A stretch of DNA of 64,000 nucleotides from Pseudomonas neustonica (GTDB taxonomy: Bacteria > Pseudomonadota > Gammaproteobacteria > Pseudomonadales > Pseudomonadaceae): assembly GCF_003797945.1 (NCBI RefSeq), contig NZ_RKKU01000014.1:31631-95630 (forward strand). The letters are read 5' to 3'. Positions 1-12,126 of this stretch are shown piece by piece (position 1 is the first letter of the stretch; every line of letters begins with the position of its first letter). Both the position numbers and the translations under genes were made by a program. The notes under the pieces are model-generated. The model did no database searches. It was not told where the DNA came from and saw only the letters and a program-made list of their open reading frames with translations.

Positions 1-293
1 AGATGATGGAATTGGTAAACAAAGCCAAGATCTGCATTTCGCAGTCGACCACGCTGGGTTTCCTGCATGGCAGACAGCTGCTGCCCAGCCAACCACACCT
101 CGCCTTCGCTTGGCGTATCCAGACCACCCAACATATTTAGCAGGGTCGTTTTACCCGAGCCAGAACTGCCGACGATGGCAATACGCTCGCCACGATGCAA
201 AGAAAAATGCACCTGATCCAGCACCCGCAGACGCTGCGGGCCAACGGCGTATTCCTTACTCAGGTTACGACACTCAAGAACGACATCAGTCAT
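1..293 (-). CDS. lolD: LolD, lipoprotein-releasing ABC ATPase (partial)
   Basis: This is the N-terminal part of the ATPase that powers release of outer-membrane lipoproteins from the inner membrane to LolA. The gene runs off the left edge, leaving about 97 residues. Translating the minus strand from the ATG at 293 gives [15 protein letters not shown], then a Walker A motif GSSGSGKTT, then [19 protein letters not shown] and the Q-loop region FVYQFHHL, which is typical of the LolD/MacB ATPase class. The start overlaps the end of lolC by 8 bases, so translational coupling is likely. The signature and Walker B motifs lie outside the window. Confidence 0.93.
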   Translation of the reverse strand, partial: MTDVVLECRNLSKEYAVGPQRLRVLDQVHFSLHRGERIAIVGSSGSGKTTLLNMLGGLDTPSEGEVWLAGQQLSAMQETQRGRLRNADLGFVYQFHH

Positions 294-1530
294 AACGCAG
301 GGCCTCCGCTGGCTCGGTTCGCGATGCCCGCCAGGCGGGATAAAGGGTGGCCAGGAAGCTCAGGCTGAGTGCCGCACCACAGATAATCAAAACATCACTC
401 CAGATTAGCTCCGAAGGCAGGTAACTGATGAAGTAAACATCGGAGCTGAGGAACTGAATGCCCAGGGTATGCTCAAGCCAGGCAACGCCCTGCGATACAT
501 TCAAGGCAGCAAGTACCCCCAGTACACAACCACTCAGCGTGCCAACCACCCCGATTACCGAGCCCTGAACCATGAAAATACCCATGATCGACAGGCGCGT
601 AGCACCCAGGGTGCGCAGAATAGCGATATCTGCCTTCTTGTCGGTTACCACCATCACCAGGGTGGAGATAATATTGAATGCCGCTACCGCAACAATCAGC
701 ATGAGTAACAGACCAATCATGGTCTTCTCCATCTTGATCGCTGCAAACAGGTTGCCGTGCGTACGAGTCCAGTCCTGCGCGTAATAGTCGCCCGGTAGCT
801 GAGAGACCAGATCCCAGGCAACCCTGGGGGCCTCAAACAGGTTATCCAGTTTGATACGTACACCCTGTACTTGTCCCGGCTGCCAACGATTCAGCTTGGC
901 TGCATCATCCAGGTTGATCATCGCCAGCGAGCTATCCAGCTCGGCGCCGACCTTGAATACACCGGCCACGGTGAAGCGCTTCAAACGCGGGAAAACACCG
1001 GCTGGCGTGACCGAGGCTTCGGGAAGTACGAACGTCAGCTTATCCCCGACCTCGACATTGAATCGCTTGGCAATCAGCTCGCCGATCACGATGCCAAAAT
1101 CCCCGGCAGTCAGGTTATCCAGTGAGCCGCTCTGCATATGGTTTTCGATAATGGAAACCGTTTTCTCCGCCTCCGGCTCGACCCCGGTGACCAGCACAGG
1201 GGCTACACTGCCATCGTGCGTCAGCATGCCCTGCAGCTGAATAAAGGGCGCGGTCGCGACTACCTTTGGGTTAGCAATCAACTTGTCCGACAACGACTGC
1301 CAATCACTGATCGGCTGGTAGCCGTTGATGGTTGCGTGCGGCACCATGCCGAGAATGCGCGTCCGCAGTTCTCGATCAAAGCCGTTCATCACCGACAGAA
1401 CCAAAATCATGACCATTACGCCGAGGGTAAGACCCAGCATGGAAATCAGTGATATGAAGGAGATAAAGTGGTTACGGCGCTTGGCCCGCGTGTAGCGCAA
1501 TCCAATAAAAAAGGGTAAGGGTCTGAACAT
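286..1530 (-). CDS. lolC: LolC/LolE-family lipoprotein-releasing permease
   Basis: This is the membrane subunit of the LolCDE complex, which extracts mature lipoproteins from the inner membrane. The 414 residues have the family layout: a cytoplasmic start ([20 protein letters not shown]), one transmembrane helix near residues 25-50, a periplasmic domain of about 200 residues, and three C-terminal helices (about 270-300, 320-345 and 375-400) ending in a typical FtsX-like tail ([19 protein letters not shown]). lolD follows with an 8-base overlap. LolC and LolE are paralogues. I chose LolC because the gene directly precedes lolD, matching lolC-lolD-lolE order, but lolE itself is not in the window. 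Confidence 0.9.
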   Translation of the reverse strand: MFRPLPFFIGLRYTRAKRRNHFISFISLISMLGLTLGVMVMILVLSVMNGFDRELRTRILGMVPHATINGYQPISDWQSLSDKLIANPKVVATAPFIQLQGMLTHDGSVAPVLVTGVEPEAEKTVSIIENHMQSGSLDNLTAGDFGIVIGELIAKRFNVEVGDKLTFVLPEASVTPAGVFPRLKRFTVAGVFKVGAELDSSLAMINLDDAAKLNRWQPGQVQGVRIKLDNLFEAPRVAWDLVSQLPGDYYAQDWTRTHGNLFAAIKMEKTMIGLLLMLIVAVAAFNIISTLVMVVTDKKADIAILRTLGATRLSIMGIFMVQGSVIGVVGTLSGCVLGVLAALNVSQGVAWLEHTLGIQFLSSDVYFISYLPSELIWSDVLIICGAALSLSFLATLYPAWRASRTEPAEALRYD

Positions 1531-1640
1531 GAAAAGCAGGTTACCTTATAAGCCGGGCTCAGCCGGTGAATTTTGAGCGACATGTTACACTGAACTGCAG
1601 CCATTGGTCAGCGCTGGTGCGGCGCCAAACGAGATAAGCC

Positions 1641-2216
1641 ATGCAAACAGACAATGAAGATAAGCGTGAGTTCTTTCGCATCCAAGATCAGATGGTACTG
1701 GATTTCAAACCAATCGATGGGCCTGATGCGGACTTGGGCAGTCAACATGGCGTGCTCTTTGATCTACTCACTGAGATGCACTTGCTCGACTACGAATCGC
1801 AACATCTGTTGCGGCAGATTTCTGAGCGTGACCGGGCACTGGCCCAGTATCTCAAGATCATCAACAAACGCATGGATCTACTTGGCAAAACCCTTGCTAT
1901 AGAGCTCTCTGGCGACTTCGGTGAGCCAATGGACGTCACTATCAGCGAGGGAGGCCTGTCATTCGAGTCGAGCGAAGCATACCCCGTCGACTCCTGGCTT
2001 GCCTTGCGTATGATTCTGCTGCCCGCGCCTTTAGGGCTTGCCCTGCCGGTCCGCGTCTTGCGCTGTGACCGTAACGACAGGAACGAAGGTTGGACCCTGG
2101 CAGTCAACTTCGATGTACTCACCGACGCACAACGACAGTTGCTGGCAAGGCACATATTGCAAAAACAGGCGCAGGAAATACGCGCAGCCAAATCGACCGA
2201 AAGGAATTCAGAATGA
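1641..2216 (+). CDS. PilZ-domain protein
   Basis: This 191-residue protein begins with an RExxR-like stretch (DKREFFRIQDQMVLDF). A helical segment follows, and the region from about residue 95 (MDVTISEGGLSFESS) resembles the PilZ D/NxSxxG core that binds cyclic di-GMP. The C-terminal half (LRMILLPAPLGLALPVRVLRC) fits the PilZ beta barrel. It is probably a cytoplasmic c-di-GMP effector; its partner is unknown. It starts a plus-strand cluster: its stop overlaps the next start (ATGA), and the glycerophosphodiesterase follows. The same order beside the lol genes is, as I remember, present in Pseudomonas aeruginosa. Confidence 0.8.
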   Translation: MQTDNEDKREFFRIQDQMVLDFKPIDGPDADLGSQHGVLFDLLTEMHLLDYESQHLLRQISERDRALAQYLKIINKRMDLLGKTLAIELSGDFGEPMDVTISEGGLSFESSEAYPVDSWLALRMILLPAPLGLALPVRVLRCDRNDRNEGWTLAVNFDVLTDAQRQLLARHILQKQAQEIRAAKSTERNSE

Positions 2217-2509
2217 AAAGCCTCGCTTATACCCTGCTATTGCTTAGCAGCACCCTGACCATCACAACGCTACACGCAGACACCCTGCGCATTCCGGTAG
2301 GCGAACAGAACAGCACTCAGGCCAGCCCCCTACCGCAGCGTGGAGCCACCTTTGACGCTGTCAGACGCGGCTGGGGTGAACCTGTAACCCGCCACGCAGC
2401 CGTCGGCCAGCCGCCAATTACCCGCTGGGACTACAACGGCTTTAGCGTCTATTTCGAATACAGCAAGGTTATTGATAGCGTACGTCAGCATTCAGCAAAG
2501 GCGCCCTGA
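2213..2509 (+). CDS. Small secreted protein, unknown function
   Basis: I do not recognise a named family. The ATG at 2213 overlaps the stop of the PilZ gene, and a GAAAGGAATTC stretch upstream provides a ribosome binding site. The 98-residue product has a clear signal peptide (MKSLAYTLLLLSSTLTITTLHA, probable cleavage after HA). A short mature domain follows, with GWGEPVTRHAAVGQPPITRW and a YNGFSVYFEYSKVI end, suggesting a small periplasmic beta-rich domain. It is coupled to PilZ upstream and separated by one base from the glycerophosphodiesterase, so the three are probably co-transcribed. No function is claimed. Confidence 0.75.
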   Translation: MKSLAYTLLLLSSTLTITTLHADTLRIPVGEQNSTQASPLPQRGATFDAVRRGWGEPVTRHAAVGQPPITRWDYNGFSVYFEYSKVIDSVRQHSAKAP

Positions 2510-2510
2510 T

Positions 2511-3242
2511 TTGAAACCACTGATATATGGGCATCGCGGTGCACGCGGCGAAGCTCCGGAAAATACCCTGCCCAGCTTTCAGAAAGCACTCGACACCGGC
2601 GTGACCCGCGTAGAGCTTGATCTGCACCTGTCCGCAGACCAGCAACTAATGGTGATTCATGACCCGACCCTGAAACGCACCACCGGCCGACGGGGCAAAG
2701 TAGCTCAGCACAATGCAGCAGACCTGATGCAGATGGATGCGCGACGGGCCATCCCCGGTTGGGCAGAAAGCTGCCCTATACCCAGTCTTGATCAGCTATT
2801 CAGTCGCTTTCCGCAGATGCAGCATTATCAACTGGAAGTTAAGAGCGGTTCCGTGCGGCAGTCACGTATTGTTCTGGCAGCGGTAAAGGAACTGGTCGAG
2901 CGCTATCAGTTGCAGGATAAGGTGGTCATCACCTCCAGCAGCCGAACACTATTGAAATACGCCAAAGCATCGGGCTTTAACCTGCCTACCGGCCTGGTAG
3001 AAGAGTACGCATTACTCAATCCCGTAAAAGCCGCCAAGCGTTATGGCTGCAGCCACCTTATTCTGAACTGGAAATTATGCACAGCCGAACGCGTCGAGCG
3101 AGCACAGCAGGCTGGACTGCATGTGTCAGTGTGGACGGTAAATGAAGAAGCGAAAATGCTGAAACTCGCCGACATGGGAGTCGACAGCATTATTACCGAC
3201 TACCCAGCCCGGGCGACCAGGTTGTTTGAACGTAGCGCCTGA
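2511..3242 (+). CDS. Glycerophosphodiester phosphodiesterase
   Basis: This enzyme hydrolyses glycerophosphodiesters from phospholipid turnover to glycerol-3-phosphate and an alcohol. The product has 243 residues, with the GDPD hallmark IYGHRGARGEAPENT near the start, the metal-binding VELDLHLSADQQLMVIHDPTL, and LEVKSG further in. It ends with SVWTVNEEAKM and DSIITDYPARA, the usual TIM-barrel C-terminus. I take a TTG start at 2511 because it places KPLIYGHRG at the expected N-terminus and lies one base after the upstream stop; the longer frame back to 2472 overlaps that gene. No signal peptide is seen, so it is probably cytoplasmic. Confidence 0.88.
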   Translation: MKPLIYGHRGARGEAPENTLPSFQKALDTGVTRVELDLHLSADQQLMVIHDPTLKRTTGRRGKVAQHNAADLMQMDARRAIPGWAESCPIPSLDQLFSRFPQMQHYQLEVKSGSVRQSRIVLAAVKELVERYQLQDKVVITSSSRTLLKYAKASGFNLPTGLVEEYALLNPVKAAKRYGCSHLILNWKLCTAERVERAQQAGLHVSVWTVNEEAKMLKLADMGVDSIITDYPARATRLFERSA

Positions 3243-3256
3243 GGCCAGGCGCTAGA

Positions 3257-4654
3257 TCAGAACAGCCGATTGAGGCCGTCCAAGGCAGCTACCCGATAGG
3301 CTTCAGCCATGGTCGGGTAGTTGAAGGTGGTATTAACAAAGTAGTTGATGCTGTTGGCTTCGCCCTTCTGGCTCATGATTGCCTGACCAATGTGCACAAT
3401 CTCTGATGCCTGGTCGCCAAAACAGTGAATACCTAACACCTCCAGCGTGTCTCTATTGAAGAGAATCTTCAGCATACCTACTGGCTCACCACTGATCTGG
3501 GCGCGCGCCATACTCTTGAAAAAGGCCTGACCAATTTCGTAGGGTACTTTCTCCGCCGTTAACTCTTGTTCAGTTTTGCCCAAAGAGCTGATTTCCGGGA
3601 TGGTATAAATCCCAGTAGGCACATCATCAACAAAACGCCATGCATCGTTGCTGACAATATTGCCGGCAGCAGAGCGACCCTGGTCAAAAGCCGCACTCGC
3701 CAAGCTGGGCCAGCCGATAACATCACCAACCGCGTAAATATTAGGTACTGCCGTACGGTAGTTCTCGTCAACACTAAGCTGGCCACGACCATTTGGATGT
3801 AGACCGATATTCTCAAGACCCAGGCTGTCGGTGTTGCCGGTACGACCGTTACACCAGAGCAACGCATCAGCTTTGAGCTTTTTGCCAGACTTGAGGTGTA
3901 ACACCACACCCCGGTTATCGGTGCCTTCTATTTTTTCGTATTCTTCGTTATGCCTAATCAGCACGCTGCTGTTACGCAGGTGATAACTCAATGCATCGGA
4001 TATCTCGTCATCCAGAAAGCTAAGTAGCCGCTCACGGTTGTCGATCAAATCCACCTTTACACCCAAACCGCAAAAAATCGACGCGTATTCGCAGCCAATA
4101 ACCCCTGCCCCATAGATGATCAGGGTACGAGGAGTGTGGTTCAAGCGCAGAATGGTATCGCTATCATAGATACGTGGATGACCAAAGTTTACGTCGGCGG
4201 GACGATAAGGGCGTGAGCCAGTGGCGACAATAACCTCTTTGGCGATCAGCTTTTCTACTACACCGGTGTTGTTGACCAGTTCGATTGTATGCTCATCGGC
4301 AAAGCTACCCTTACCGAAGAATACGTCCACTCGGTTGCGCGCGTAATAGCTGGTGCGCGATGCAACCTGCTTGGCCATGACTTTTTCCGCACTTTTCAAC
4401 ACATCCGGAAAGGGGAACCAGCGGGGATCGCCAATCGCGCGAAACATGGGATTGGTGTTGAACTGAATGATCTGCTTGACCGAATAACGCAACGCTTTTG
4501 ACGGGATAGTGCCCAGGTGAGTGCAATTACCACCAACTTCCTTGCGCTCTTCCACAACGGCCACTTTACGACCGTGCTTGGCTGCATTCATCGCAGCCCC
4601 TTCACCCGCAGGGCCTGAGCCCAGCACCACTACATCGTAGTTATATACAGCCAT
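3257..4654 (-). CDS. sthA: Soluble pyridine nucleotide transhydrogenase
   Basis: This FAD enzyme interconverts NADPH+NAD+ and NADP+ + NADH, balancing the two pools. The 465 residues show an N-terminal FAD dinucleotide fold ([21 protein letters not shown]), an NAD(P) fold ([20 protein letters not shown]), the [16 protein letters not shown] flavin motif, and a C-terminal dimerisation domain. The disulfide position reads [15 protein letters not shown]: the second cysteine of lipoamide-dehydrogenase-type CxxxxC is threonine, which distinguishes SthA from its disulfide relatives. The length is that of the family. It converges on the GDPD gene with only 14 bases between them. Confidence 0.96.
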   Translation of the reverse strand: MAVYNYDVVVLGSGPAGEGAAMNAAKHGRKVAVVEERKEVGGNCTHLGTIPSKALRYSVKQIIQFNTNPMFRAIGDPRWFPFPDVLKSAEKVMAKQVASRTSYYARNRVDVFFGKGSFADEHTIELVNNTGVVEKLIAKEVIVATGSRPYRPADVNFGHPRIYDSDTILRLNHTPRTLIIYGAGVIGCEYASIFCGLGVKVDLIDNRERLLSFLDDEISDALSYHLRNSSVLIRHNEEYEKIEGTDNRGVVLHLKSGKKLKADALLWCNGRTGNTDSLGLENIGLHPNGRGQLSVDENYRTAVPNIYAVGDVIGWPSLASAAFDQGRSAAGNIVSNDAWRFVDDVPTGIYTIPEISSLGKTEQELTAEKVPYEIGQAFFKSMARAQISGEPVGMLKILFNRDTLEVLGIHCFGDQASEIVHIGQAIMSQKGEANSINYFVNTTFNYPTMAEAYRVAALDGLNRLF

Positions 4655-4709
4655 TCATTCAGTTCCTTGTATCACGCGTAAAGAGGATGCCACAGACAGC
4701 AAACCGACC

Positions 4710-4952
4710 CTAGTCGACCTTGGTGGCATCTCGGGCAAGGTCAAACTCCTGGCTGCGCGGTTCTACACCGGCATTGACGGTCGACTCTTCGCACTTGGTG
4801 ACATCACCACCACAAATACCACAGGACTTATCCAAGCCAGTAGCACCTATACCACCGCAGGAACCAGCGATCGGCTTTCGACCCATCATCACGCCAACGG
4901 CCATACCGGCAACAATCAGCAGCATCAAGGGAAACACCAGAAGCCAAACCAT
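4710..4952 (-). CDS. nqrM: NqrM, Na+-NQR maturation protein
   Basis: This is a small membrane-anchored protein needed to assemble Na+-translocating NADH:quinone reductase, probably for delivering iron to the membrane cluster between NqrD and NqrE. The 80 residues begin with one transmembrane helix (MVWLLVFPLMLLIVAGMAVGVMM). Next comes a cysteine-rich stretch (SCGGIGATGLDKSCGICGGDVTKCEE), the expected NqrM metal-binding signature. It is the last gene of the nqr operon, three bases after apbE, and that placement strongly supports the call. Confidence 0.9.
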   Translation of the reverse strand: MVWLLVFPLMLLIVAGMAVGVMMGRKPIAGSCGGIGATGLDKSCGICGGDVTKCEESTVNAGVEPRSQEFDLARDATKVD

Positions 4953-4955
4953 GGT

Positions 4956-5978
4956 TTACTCCTCGCTCTTTGCAAGAGCATTAAATTGAGGAGTGCCTTT
5001 GGACACAAAAGCCTCCCCTTTGCGAATGACGAAAAACGCCGGAATTTCATGCGCAACAGCATAATCCCAGCCAGTATCCTCGCCCATGATCATCAGTAGC
5101 GTCGACAGACCATCTGCCTCAGCCGCCGATTCATCAAGGACCGTGACCGCAGCGAGTTTATGCATAACCGGGTGCCCGGAACGGGCATCAAAAGTATGTG
5201 AAAACCGCTGACCATTCACTTCATAATAGTTGCGATAATCACCCGAGGTGGAAACGCCTTCGCCATCCAGCGCCAGAATCATCTGCGCGACACGCTCATC
5301 ATCTCGCGGCTCTTCGATGGCAATGCGCCAAGGGCGATTACCAGGCTTATGGCCTGCGGCCTTTAGCTCACCCGTTATTTCCACCATATAATTGGTGACA
5401 TCGTAGGTCGCCAGACGTTCCACGACACGATCAACCATGTAACCGGCGCCGACGCTGCTAATGTCTAGCGTAAGCGCGACGTCCTTACAGAGTTGATTGT
5501 TTGCGTCTATGTGCAGGTGCTGCTGACCGACCTCCGCCATTACTTGCTGCAAATGCTCGGGATCAGGAACCTGGTGTTGTTCGCCACCATGGAATCCCCA
5601 GAGCTTAAGCAATGGTGCCACCGTAATATCGAAGGAGCCCTCACTGTCGCTGTAGAGATGATCGGACAAGCGGACCATATCCAATACCGACTCTGGCATT
5701 GGCATGCAGGTATTAGCTGCAGCCGCATTGAACCGAGCCAGGTCCGAATCGTGGCGCCAGTTTGATGCCTCGCTATCAAAGCGAGCAAACATAGCTTCGA
5801 TCTCTTCCTGAAGCACTTCGGGTTCGGGCGACTGTTCTGACGGAACCCACTTGATCGAATAGGTGCTACCCATGGTAGCGCCGTACATCTCGGAAACCGG
5901 GTCAACAGAATTGAAACAGCCCGTTAGGGCTGTTGCCAGAGCAACAGCTATAACGGGCCAGGTAACGCAACGGGGCAT
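4956..5978 (-). CDS. apbE: ApbE, FMN transferase lipoprotein
   Basis: This periplasmic flavin transferase attaches FMN from FAD to threonines of NqrB and NqrC. From the ATG at 5978 the product has 340 residues. Its lipoprotein signal (MPRCVTWPVIAVALATALTGC) ends in a lipobox with Cys21. The ApbE domain follows: MYGATMGSTYSIKW, LDISSVGAGYMVDRV, HTFDARSGHP, and AAEADGLSTLLMIMG. A longer reading frame reaches back to 6023 inside nqrF, but the 5978 start gives a proper signal peptide and lies just downstream of the nqrF stop. Position between nqrF and nqrM matches its role. Confidence 0.94.
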   Translation of the reverse strand: MPRCVTWPVIAVALATALTGCFNSVDPVSEMYGATMGSTYSIKWVPSEQSPEPEVLQEEIEAMFARFDSEASNWRHDSDLARFNAAAANTCMPMPESVLDMVRLSDHLYSDSEGSFDITVAPLLKLWGFHGGEQHQVPDPEHLQQVMAEVGQQHLHIDANNQLCKDVALTLDISSVGAGYMVDRVVERLATYDVTNYMVEITGELKAAGHKPGNRPWRIAIEEPRDDERVAQMILALDGEGVSTSGDYRNYYEVNGQRFSHTFDARSGHPVMHKLAAVTVLDESAAEADGLSTLLMIMGEDTGWDYAVAHEIPAFFVIRKGEAFVSKGTPQFNALAKSEE

Positions 5979-5979
5979 A

Positions 5980-7203
5980 TTAACCGCCAAAGTCATCAAG
6001 CAGAATATTCTCAGGTTCAACACCCAGATCCTGCAGCATTTTGACCACGGATGCGTTCATCATAGGCGGCCCACACATATAGAACTCGCAGTCTTCCGGA
6101 GCGGGGTGCTCCTTCAGATAGTTCTCAAGCAATACATTGTGAATGAAGCCCGTAGGACCGTCCCAGTTGTCTTCCGGCAAGGGATCAGACAGCGCCAAAT
6201 GCCACTCGAAATTCGGGTTGGCTTCAGCCAGCTGGTCATACTCATCAACGTAGAAAGCCTCACGCAAGGAGCGCGCGCCGTACCAGAATGAGATCTTGCG
6301 GGTGGAATGCAGACGTTTGAGCTGATCAAAAATGTGCGAGCGCATAGGCGCCATACCCGCGCCACCACCGATGAAGACCATCTCTGCATCGGTATCCTTG
6401 GCAAAAAACTCACCGAAGGGTCCATACACAGTGACCTTATCGCCAGGCTTAAGGCTAAAGACCCAGGAAGACATCTGACCCGGTGGCAAATCGTCACGAC
6501 CAGGGGGCGGTGACGCCACACGGATGTTGAATTTAACCAGACCGCGCTCTTCCGGATAGTTAGCCATCGAGTAGGCACGAATAACCGTTTCATCAACCTT
6601 TGAAACATAGCGCCAAAGATCAAACTTGTCCCAGTCACCGCGGAATTCCGGCTGAATATCGAAATCCTTGTAGTTCACGGTGTGCGGTGGGCACTCCAGC
6701 TGTACATAGCCACCGGCGCGGAAGTCGACGTTTTCACCCTCGGGCAGCTTCAGCGTTAGCTCTTTGATGAAAGTCGCGACGTTGGGATTTGACTCGACCG
6801 TACACTCCCATTTCTTAACGCCAAATACCTCTTCAGGCACTTCGATCTTCATATCCTGCTTGACCGGAGTCTGGCAGGACAGGCGCCACCCTTCCTTGGC
6901 TTCGCGCTTGGTAAAGTGCGACTCCTCAGTAGGCAACATCTCACCGCCGCCGCTTTCGACGATACATTTGCACTGGGCACATGTACCGCCGCCGCCACAG
7001 GCGGACGACAGGAAAATACCATTGGCAGACAGGGTGTTCAGCAGTTTCGAGCCAGCCGCCACAGTCACTGTACGCTCACCATTAACCTCAATGGTGACGT
7101 CGCCACTGCTTACCAGCTTGGAACGAGCAATCAGAATGACGGCAACCAGCGACAACACGATGGCTGTAAACATCCCGACGCCCAGAAAAATTTCCATGTT
7201 CAT
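5980..7203 (-). CDS. nqrF: NqrF, NADH-oxidising subunit of Na+-NQR
   Basis: This subunit takes electrons from NADH and passes them via FAD and a [2Fe-2S] cluster into the Na+-pumping complex. It has 407 residues: an N-terminal membrane anchor (about residues 3-26), and a ferredoxin domain with [12 protein letters not shown] plus a later cysteine (LSCQT). A ferredoxin-reductase module follows, with the FAD motif RAYSMANYP, the NAD motif [12 protein letters not shown], and the C-terminal [13 protein letters not shown] and LDDFGG. The length and order are those of the family. Sixteen bases separate it from nqrE. Confidence 0.97.
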   Translation of the reverse strand: MNMEIFLGVGMFTAIVLSLVAVILIARSKLVSSGDVTIEVNGERTVTVAAGSKLLNTLSANGIFLSSACGGGGTCAQCKCIVESGGGEMLPTEESHFTKREAKEGWRLSCQTPVKQDMKIEVPEEVFGVKKWECTVESNPNVATFIKELTLKLPEGENVDFRAGGYVQLECPPHTVNYKDFDIQPEFRGDWDKFDLWRYVSKVDETVIRAYSMANYPEERGLVKFNIRVASPPPGRDDLPPGQMSSWVFSLKPGDKVTVYGPFGEFFAKDTDAEMVFIGGGAGMAPMRSHIFDQLKRLHSTRKISFWYGARSLREAFYVDEYDQLAEANPNFEWHLALSDPLPEDNWDGPTGFIHNVLLENYLKEHPAPEDCEFYMCGPPMMNASVVKMLQDLGVEPENILLDDFGG

Positions 7204-7219
7204 CAGTTACAGCTCCTCT

Positions 7220-7831
7220 TTACAGTTGCACGCCGGAAAAGGACATGAAACCCAGTGACATCAAGCCAACAGTGATGAAGGTGATGCCCAGGCCACGAAG
7301 CCCATCAGGTACATCGCTGTACTTGAGCTTTTCCCGGATACCCGCCAAGGCGATGATGGCCAGCGCCCAGCCGATACCGGCACCAGCGCCATAGACCACA
7401 CTCTCACCGAATGCGTAATCACGCTCTACCATGAACAGCGATGCCCCCATGATGGCGCAGTTTACGGTGATCAGCGGCAAAAACACGCCCAGTGCGTTGT
7501 ATAGCGCAGGTACGAATTTATCGAGCAGCATTTCAAGAATCTGCACGATCGCAGCGATCACACCAATGTAACTAAGCAAGCCAAGGAAGCTCAGATCCAC
7601 ATTCGGCAGGCCTGCCCAGGCAAGCGCGCCATCTTTCAGCAGGTAGGTGTAAATCAGGTTGTTGGCCGGGGTAGTAATAGCCAGTACAACAACCACCGCT
7701 ACACCCAGACCAATGGCCGTCTGCACCTTCTTTGAGATGGCGATGAAGGTACACATCCCCAGAAAGAAGGCCAACGCCATGTTTTCAACGAAGATCGCCC
7801 GAACCAGCAGGCTTATGTAATGTTCAATCAT
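7220..7831 (-). CDS. nqrE: NqrE, membrane subunit of Na+-NQR
   Basis: This 203-residue integral membrane subunit is homologous to RnfA. Six hydrophobic helices can be traced. It contains [13 protein letters not shown] near the N-terminus and [17 protein letters not shown] in the middle; in this family such a cysteine belongs to the half-membrane pair that, together with NqrD, holds an iron centre. It overlaps nothing and lies 3 bases after nqrD. Assignment to Nqr rather than Rnf rests on the surrounding operon with nqrA, nqrF and apbE. Confidence 0.96.
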   Translation of the reverse strand: MIEHYISLLVRAIFVENMALAFFLGMCTFIAISKKVQTAIGLGVAVVVVLAITTPANNLIYTYLLKDGALAWAGLPNVDLSFLGLLSYIGVIAAIVQILEMLLDKFVPALYNALGVFLPLITVNCAIMGASLFMVERDYAFGESVVYGAGAGIGWALAIIALAGIREKLKYSDVPDGLRGLGITFITVGLMSLGFMSFSGVQL

Positions 7832-7834
7832 GGC

Positions 7835-8506
7835 TTACATAGCCTCCTTCATGGCACGAGTCTGCGGCGCCATTTTGAATTCCGGCGCTTCAACCTGATC
7901 GGTCTTCCAGGAACGCAGTCCCCAGATAATCAAACCGATGATAAAGAACGCCGAGGGTGGCAGCAGCAACAAACCATTGGGCTGATACCAGCCGCCCGCG
8001 TTAACAACCGGCAGGATTTCGATACCAAACAGGCTACCCGCACCCAGCAATTCACGCACGGTTGCAACGCAGATCAGGATGAAGCTGTAACCCAGGCCAT
8101 TACCAATACCGTCAAGGAAACTCATGTGCGGTGGATTCTGCATGGCGAAGGCTTCAGCGCGGCCCATCACAATACAGTTGGTAATGATCAAGCCAACGAA
8201 AACCGACAGCTGCTTGCTGATGCTGTAGGCATAGGCCTTCAGCACCTGATCTACCACGATTACCAGTGATGCAATAATCACCATCTGCACGATCATGCGA
8301 ATCGAGCTGGGGATTTGGTTGCGGACCACAGAGATAAACAGGTTTGACAGCGCGGTTACCGAGGTCAAAGCGATACACATAACCAGGGTAACGTTAAGAC
8401 TGGTGGTGACCGCCAGCGCAGAGCAGATACCCAGTATCTGCAGCGCAATCGGGTTATTACTGAAAATGGGATCAAAGAGCACCTGTTTGGCGCTTGCCTT
8501 AGCCAT
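7835..8506 (-). CDS. nqrD: NqrD, membrane subunit of Na+-NQR
   Basis: This 223-residue integral membrane protein is homologous to RnfE and pairs with NqrE in the Na+ channel of the complex. It begins with a short hydrophilic part ([34 protein letters not shown]), followed by six predicted helices. [20 protein letters not shown] carries the conserved cysteine and the family loop. Two bases separate its start from the upstream nqrC stop, consistent with one tightly packed transcript. Confidence 0.96.
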   Translation of the reverse strand: MAKASAKQVLFDPIFSNNPIALQILGICSALAVTTSLNVTLVMCIALTSVTALSNLFISVVRNQIPSSIRMIVQMVIIASLVIVVDQVLKAYAYSISKQLSVFVGLIITNCIVMGRAEAFAMQNPPHMSFLDGIGNGLGYSFILICVATVRELLGAGSLFGIEILPVVNAGGWYQPNGLLLLPPSAFFIIGLIIWGLRSWKTDQVEAPEFKMAPQTRAMKEAM

Positions 8507-8508
8507 GA

Positions 8509-9288
8509 TTATGCCTCCCCTGCGCGAAGATGATCGAGGAACTCGCCAAAGCCGTCTTGACCCAGCCAGAAGCGCACCAGGTTTTCTACGCCCCGACTGG
8601 TCAGGGTCGCACCGGCCAATGCATCAACCTGATGCTCGGCATTCGGACTATTGCTGTCTACGCCGCCCTTGATGACGCTGATATCAACGTCGCCAGACTC
8701 GTCATAAACCACTTTGCCAGTCCACTGTTTCTTCCAGTTCGGGTTGTCTACCTCACCGCCCAGACCGGGGGTCTCGGCGTGTTGGTAAAAGCCCAGACCA
8801 ACGACGGTCTTCAGATCGCTTTCCAGCGCCATGAAACCGTACAGGGTAGACCAGAGACCATAACCGTGAATCGGCAGGATCAGCGTTTCGATCTCGCCCT
8901 GCTCGTCTTCAACCACATATACCGTGGAATAGTACGACTGACGACGAATACTGGCGATATCAGCTTCAGGATCCAGACGCTCAGAGGTCGCCGGGTCCTT
9001 GGATGCTTTCTGCTGATCGAAGGTCAGCGGATCCCTGGCATCGCTAAATTCGCCAGTACGCAGATCAACCAGACGCGGAGTGATCTGCTTGAACTGATCC
9101 TGAACACTGACACCTTCCTTATATAGGCCGGCGATCTGCAAAATGTTGCGCTGCTTATCCTGCAACTGGTTGGTTACCTGAACTGGCTTAAGTGCTACCG
9201 CAGCGGCAGACACCACGACAGAGCAAACCAGGCAGACCAGAAGCGCAACCGTAAGAGTGCGGAGAACGGATTCTTTCTTACTGGACAT
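8509..9288 (-). CDS. nqrC: NqrC, FMN-carrying subunit of Na+-NQR
   Basis: This subunit holds a covalent FMN on the periplasmic side. From the ATG at 9288 the product has 259 residues: one N-terminal transmembrane helix ([23 protein letters not shown]) and a periplasmic FMN-binding domain containing [25 protein letters not shown] and [18 protein letters not shown]. The threonine in GATLT is the expected flavinylation residue, modified by ApbE. The reading frame extends 24 codons further upstream into nqrB, but MSSKKESV is the usual NqrC start. It overlaps the nqrB end by 11 bases. Confidence 0.95.
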   Translation of the reverse strand: MSSKKESVLRTLTVALLVCLVCSVVVSAAAVALKPVQVTNQLQDKQRNILQIAGLYKEGVSVQDQFKQITPRLVDLRTGEFSDARDPLTFDQQKASKDPATSERLDPEADIASIRRQSYYSTVYVVEDEQGEIETLILPIHGYGLWSTLYGFMALESDLKTVVGLGFYQHAETPGLGGEVDNPNWKKQWTGKVVYDESGDVDISVIKGGVDSNSPNAEHQVDALAGATLTSRGVENLVRFWLGQDGFGEFLDHLRAGEA

Positions 9289-10492
9289 TGCGTGCAAGCC
9301 TCCGTTTGATATTGGCCTGGACCACAAAGTGGTCGATGAGCGGAGCGAACAGGTTGGCAAACAGGATTGCCAGCATCATCCCTTCAGGGAAGGCCGGGTT
9401 GACCACCCGAATGAGGATAACCATCAAACCTATCAACGCGCCAAACATCCACTTGCCGGTATTGGTCATCGACGCAGACACCGGATCAGTCGCCATGAAA
9501 ATCATACCGAAGGCAAAACCGCCCACCACAAGATGCCAATACCAGGGCACCGAGAACATCGGATTGGTATCCGAACCGATAGCGTTGAACAGCAGGCTGG
9601 TAGCAACCATACCAATCATCACACCAGCAACGATCCGCCAGTTGGCGATTTTGGTCATCAGCAGCACTGCGCCGCCAATGAAAATGGCCAGCGTGGAGAC
9701 CTCACCCATTGAACCCTGAATGTTGCCGTAGAAGGCATCCCACCAGGTAATGCCCTGCGCAACGACCTGATCGATACCGCCTGACGCCGCCATGCTCAGC
9801 GCGGTCGCGCCAGCAAAACCATCGACTGACGTCCATACTGCGTCACCCGACATCTGCGCCGGGTAGGCGAAGAACAGGAACGCTCGGCCAGTCAGCGCCG
9901 GGTTAAGGAAGTTCTTACCCGTACCGCCGAAGACTTCCTTACCGATAACCACACCAAAACTGATGCCGAGCGCCACCTGCCACAGCGGAATGCTGGGCGG
10001 TACGATCAGGGCGAACAGGATGGAGGTAACGAAAAAGCCTTCATTGACTTCGTGCTTACGCACGGATGCAAAGACAACTTCCCAGAAGCCGCCGACCAGA
10101 AAGGTCACTGCATACACTGGCAGAAAGTAAGCCGCGCCGTGGATCAGGTTGTCCCACAGGCTGTCGGGGCTAAAGCCGGCAAACAGCGAGATCAGCGCAA
10201 TACGCCAGTTATCCTGTGCCGCCAGCAAATCTGCATTGCCTGCATAGATGCTGTTGGCCTGATAACCAATGTTGTACATACCGAAGAAAATGACCGGAAA
10301 GGTACAAAGCCATACGGTAATCATCATGCGCTTGAGGTCGAGACCATCTCGCACGTGAGCAGTCGTCTTGGTGACGCTGCCTGGACGATAGAAGAAGGTA
10401 TCAACGGCTTCGTACAGGGCATACCACTTTTCGTGCTTGCCGCCCTTTTCGAAGTTGTGTTCTATTTTGTCGAGGAATGCACGTACACCCAT
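9278..10492 (-). CDS. nqrB: NqrB, quinone-reactive and FMN subunit of Na+-NQR
   Basis: This 404-residue polytopic membrane subunit carries a covalent FMN and takes part in ubiquinone reduction and Na+ movement. The hydrophilic N-terminus ([35 protein letters not shown]) is characteristic. The FMN attachment segment reads [13 protein letters not shown], with threonine in the GAT motif. [19 protein letters not shown] and [19 protein letters not shown] are also family hallmarks. About ten hydrophobic helices can be counted. It lies 3 bases after nqrA and overlaps nqrC. Confidence 0.97.
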   Translation of the reverse strand: MGVRAFLDKIEHNFEKGGKHEKWYALYEAVDTFFYRPGSVTKTTAHVRDGLDLKRMMITVWLCTFPVIFFGMYNIGYQANSIYAGNADLLAAQDNWRIALISLFAGFSPDSLWDNLIHGAAYFLPVYAVTFLVGGFWEVVFASVRKHEVNEGFFVTSILFALIVPPSIPLWQVALGISFGVVIGKEVFGGTGKNFLNPALTGRAFLFFAYPAQMSGDAVWTSVDGFAGATALSMAASGGIDQVVAQGITWWDAFYGNIQGSMGEVSTLAIFIGGAVLLMTKIANWRIVAGVMIGMVATSLLFNAIGSDTNPMFSVPWYWHLVVGGFAFGMIFMATDPVSASMTNTGKWMFGALIGLMVILIRVVNPAFPEGMMLAILFANLFAPLIDHFVVQANIKRRLARNVQ

Positions 10493-10495
10493 GAC

Positions 10496-11842
<1,347 letters not shown>

Positions 11843-11974
11843 CTAATCACTAGTTTGGAATCTTTAAGGGCGGGCTGCCCGTGCGGAGCACAACAAGCTC
11901 TGGCGGAATGGCTCTTGGCAACAGACACTAAATCAGGGCGAGGTAGCAGCAAACCCCCATCAAAAATCCCGCTA

Positions 11975-11980
11975 AGTATA
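11975..11980 (-). promoter_or_regulatory. Candidate -10 element for nqr operon
   Basis: Read on the minus strand this is TATACT, a good match to a sigma-70 -10 hexamer, about 140 bases before the nqrA start. I see no convincing -35 hexamer at the right spacing, so the assignment is weak. The 11834-12126 gap holds no gene. Confidence 0.25.
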
Positions 11981-12126
11981 AAGTTCCTGCCCCACCATTG
12001 CTACTCGGCCCCTTGGTTTTTTCGGGTTTTTAATAGCCTGCATTGATGAAATCTATGACCAAGCACACCGCGACCACCCTACTCTGCTCTAGACTAGCGT
12101 ATCCCAATACAAAATGGAGAAACCGC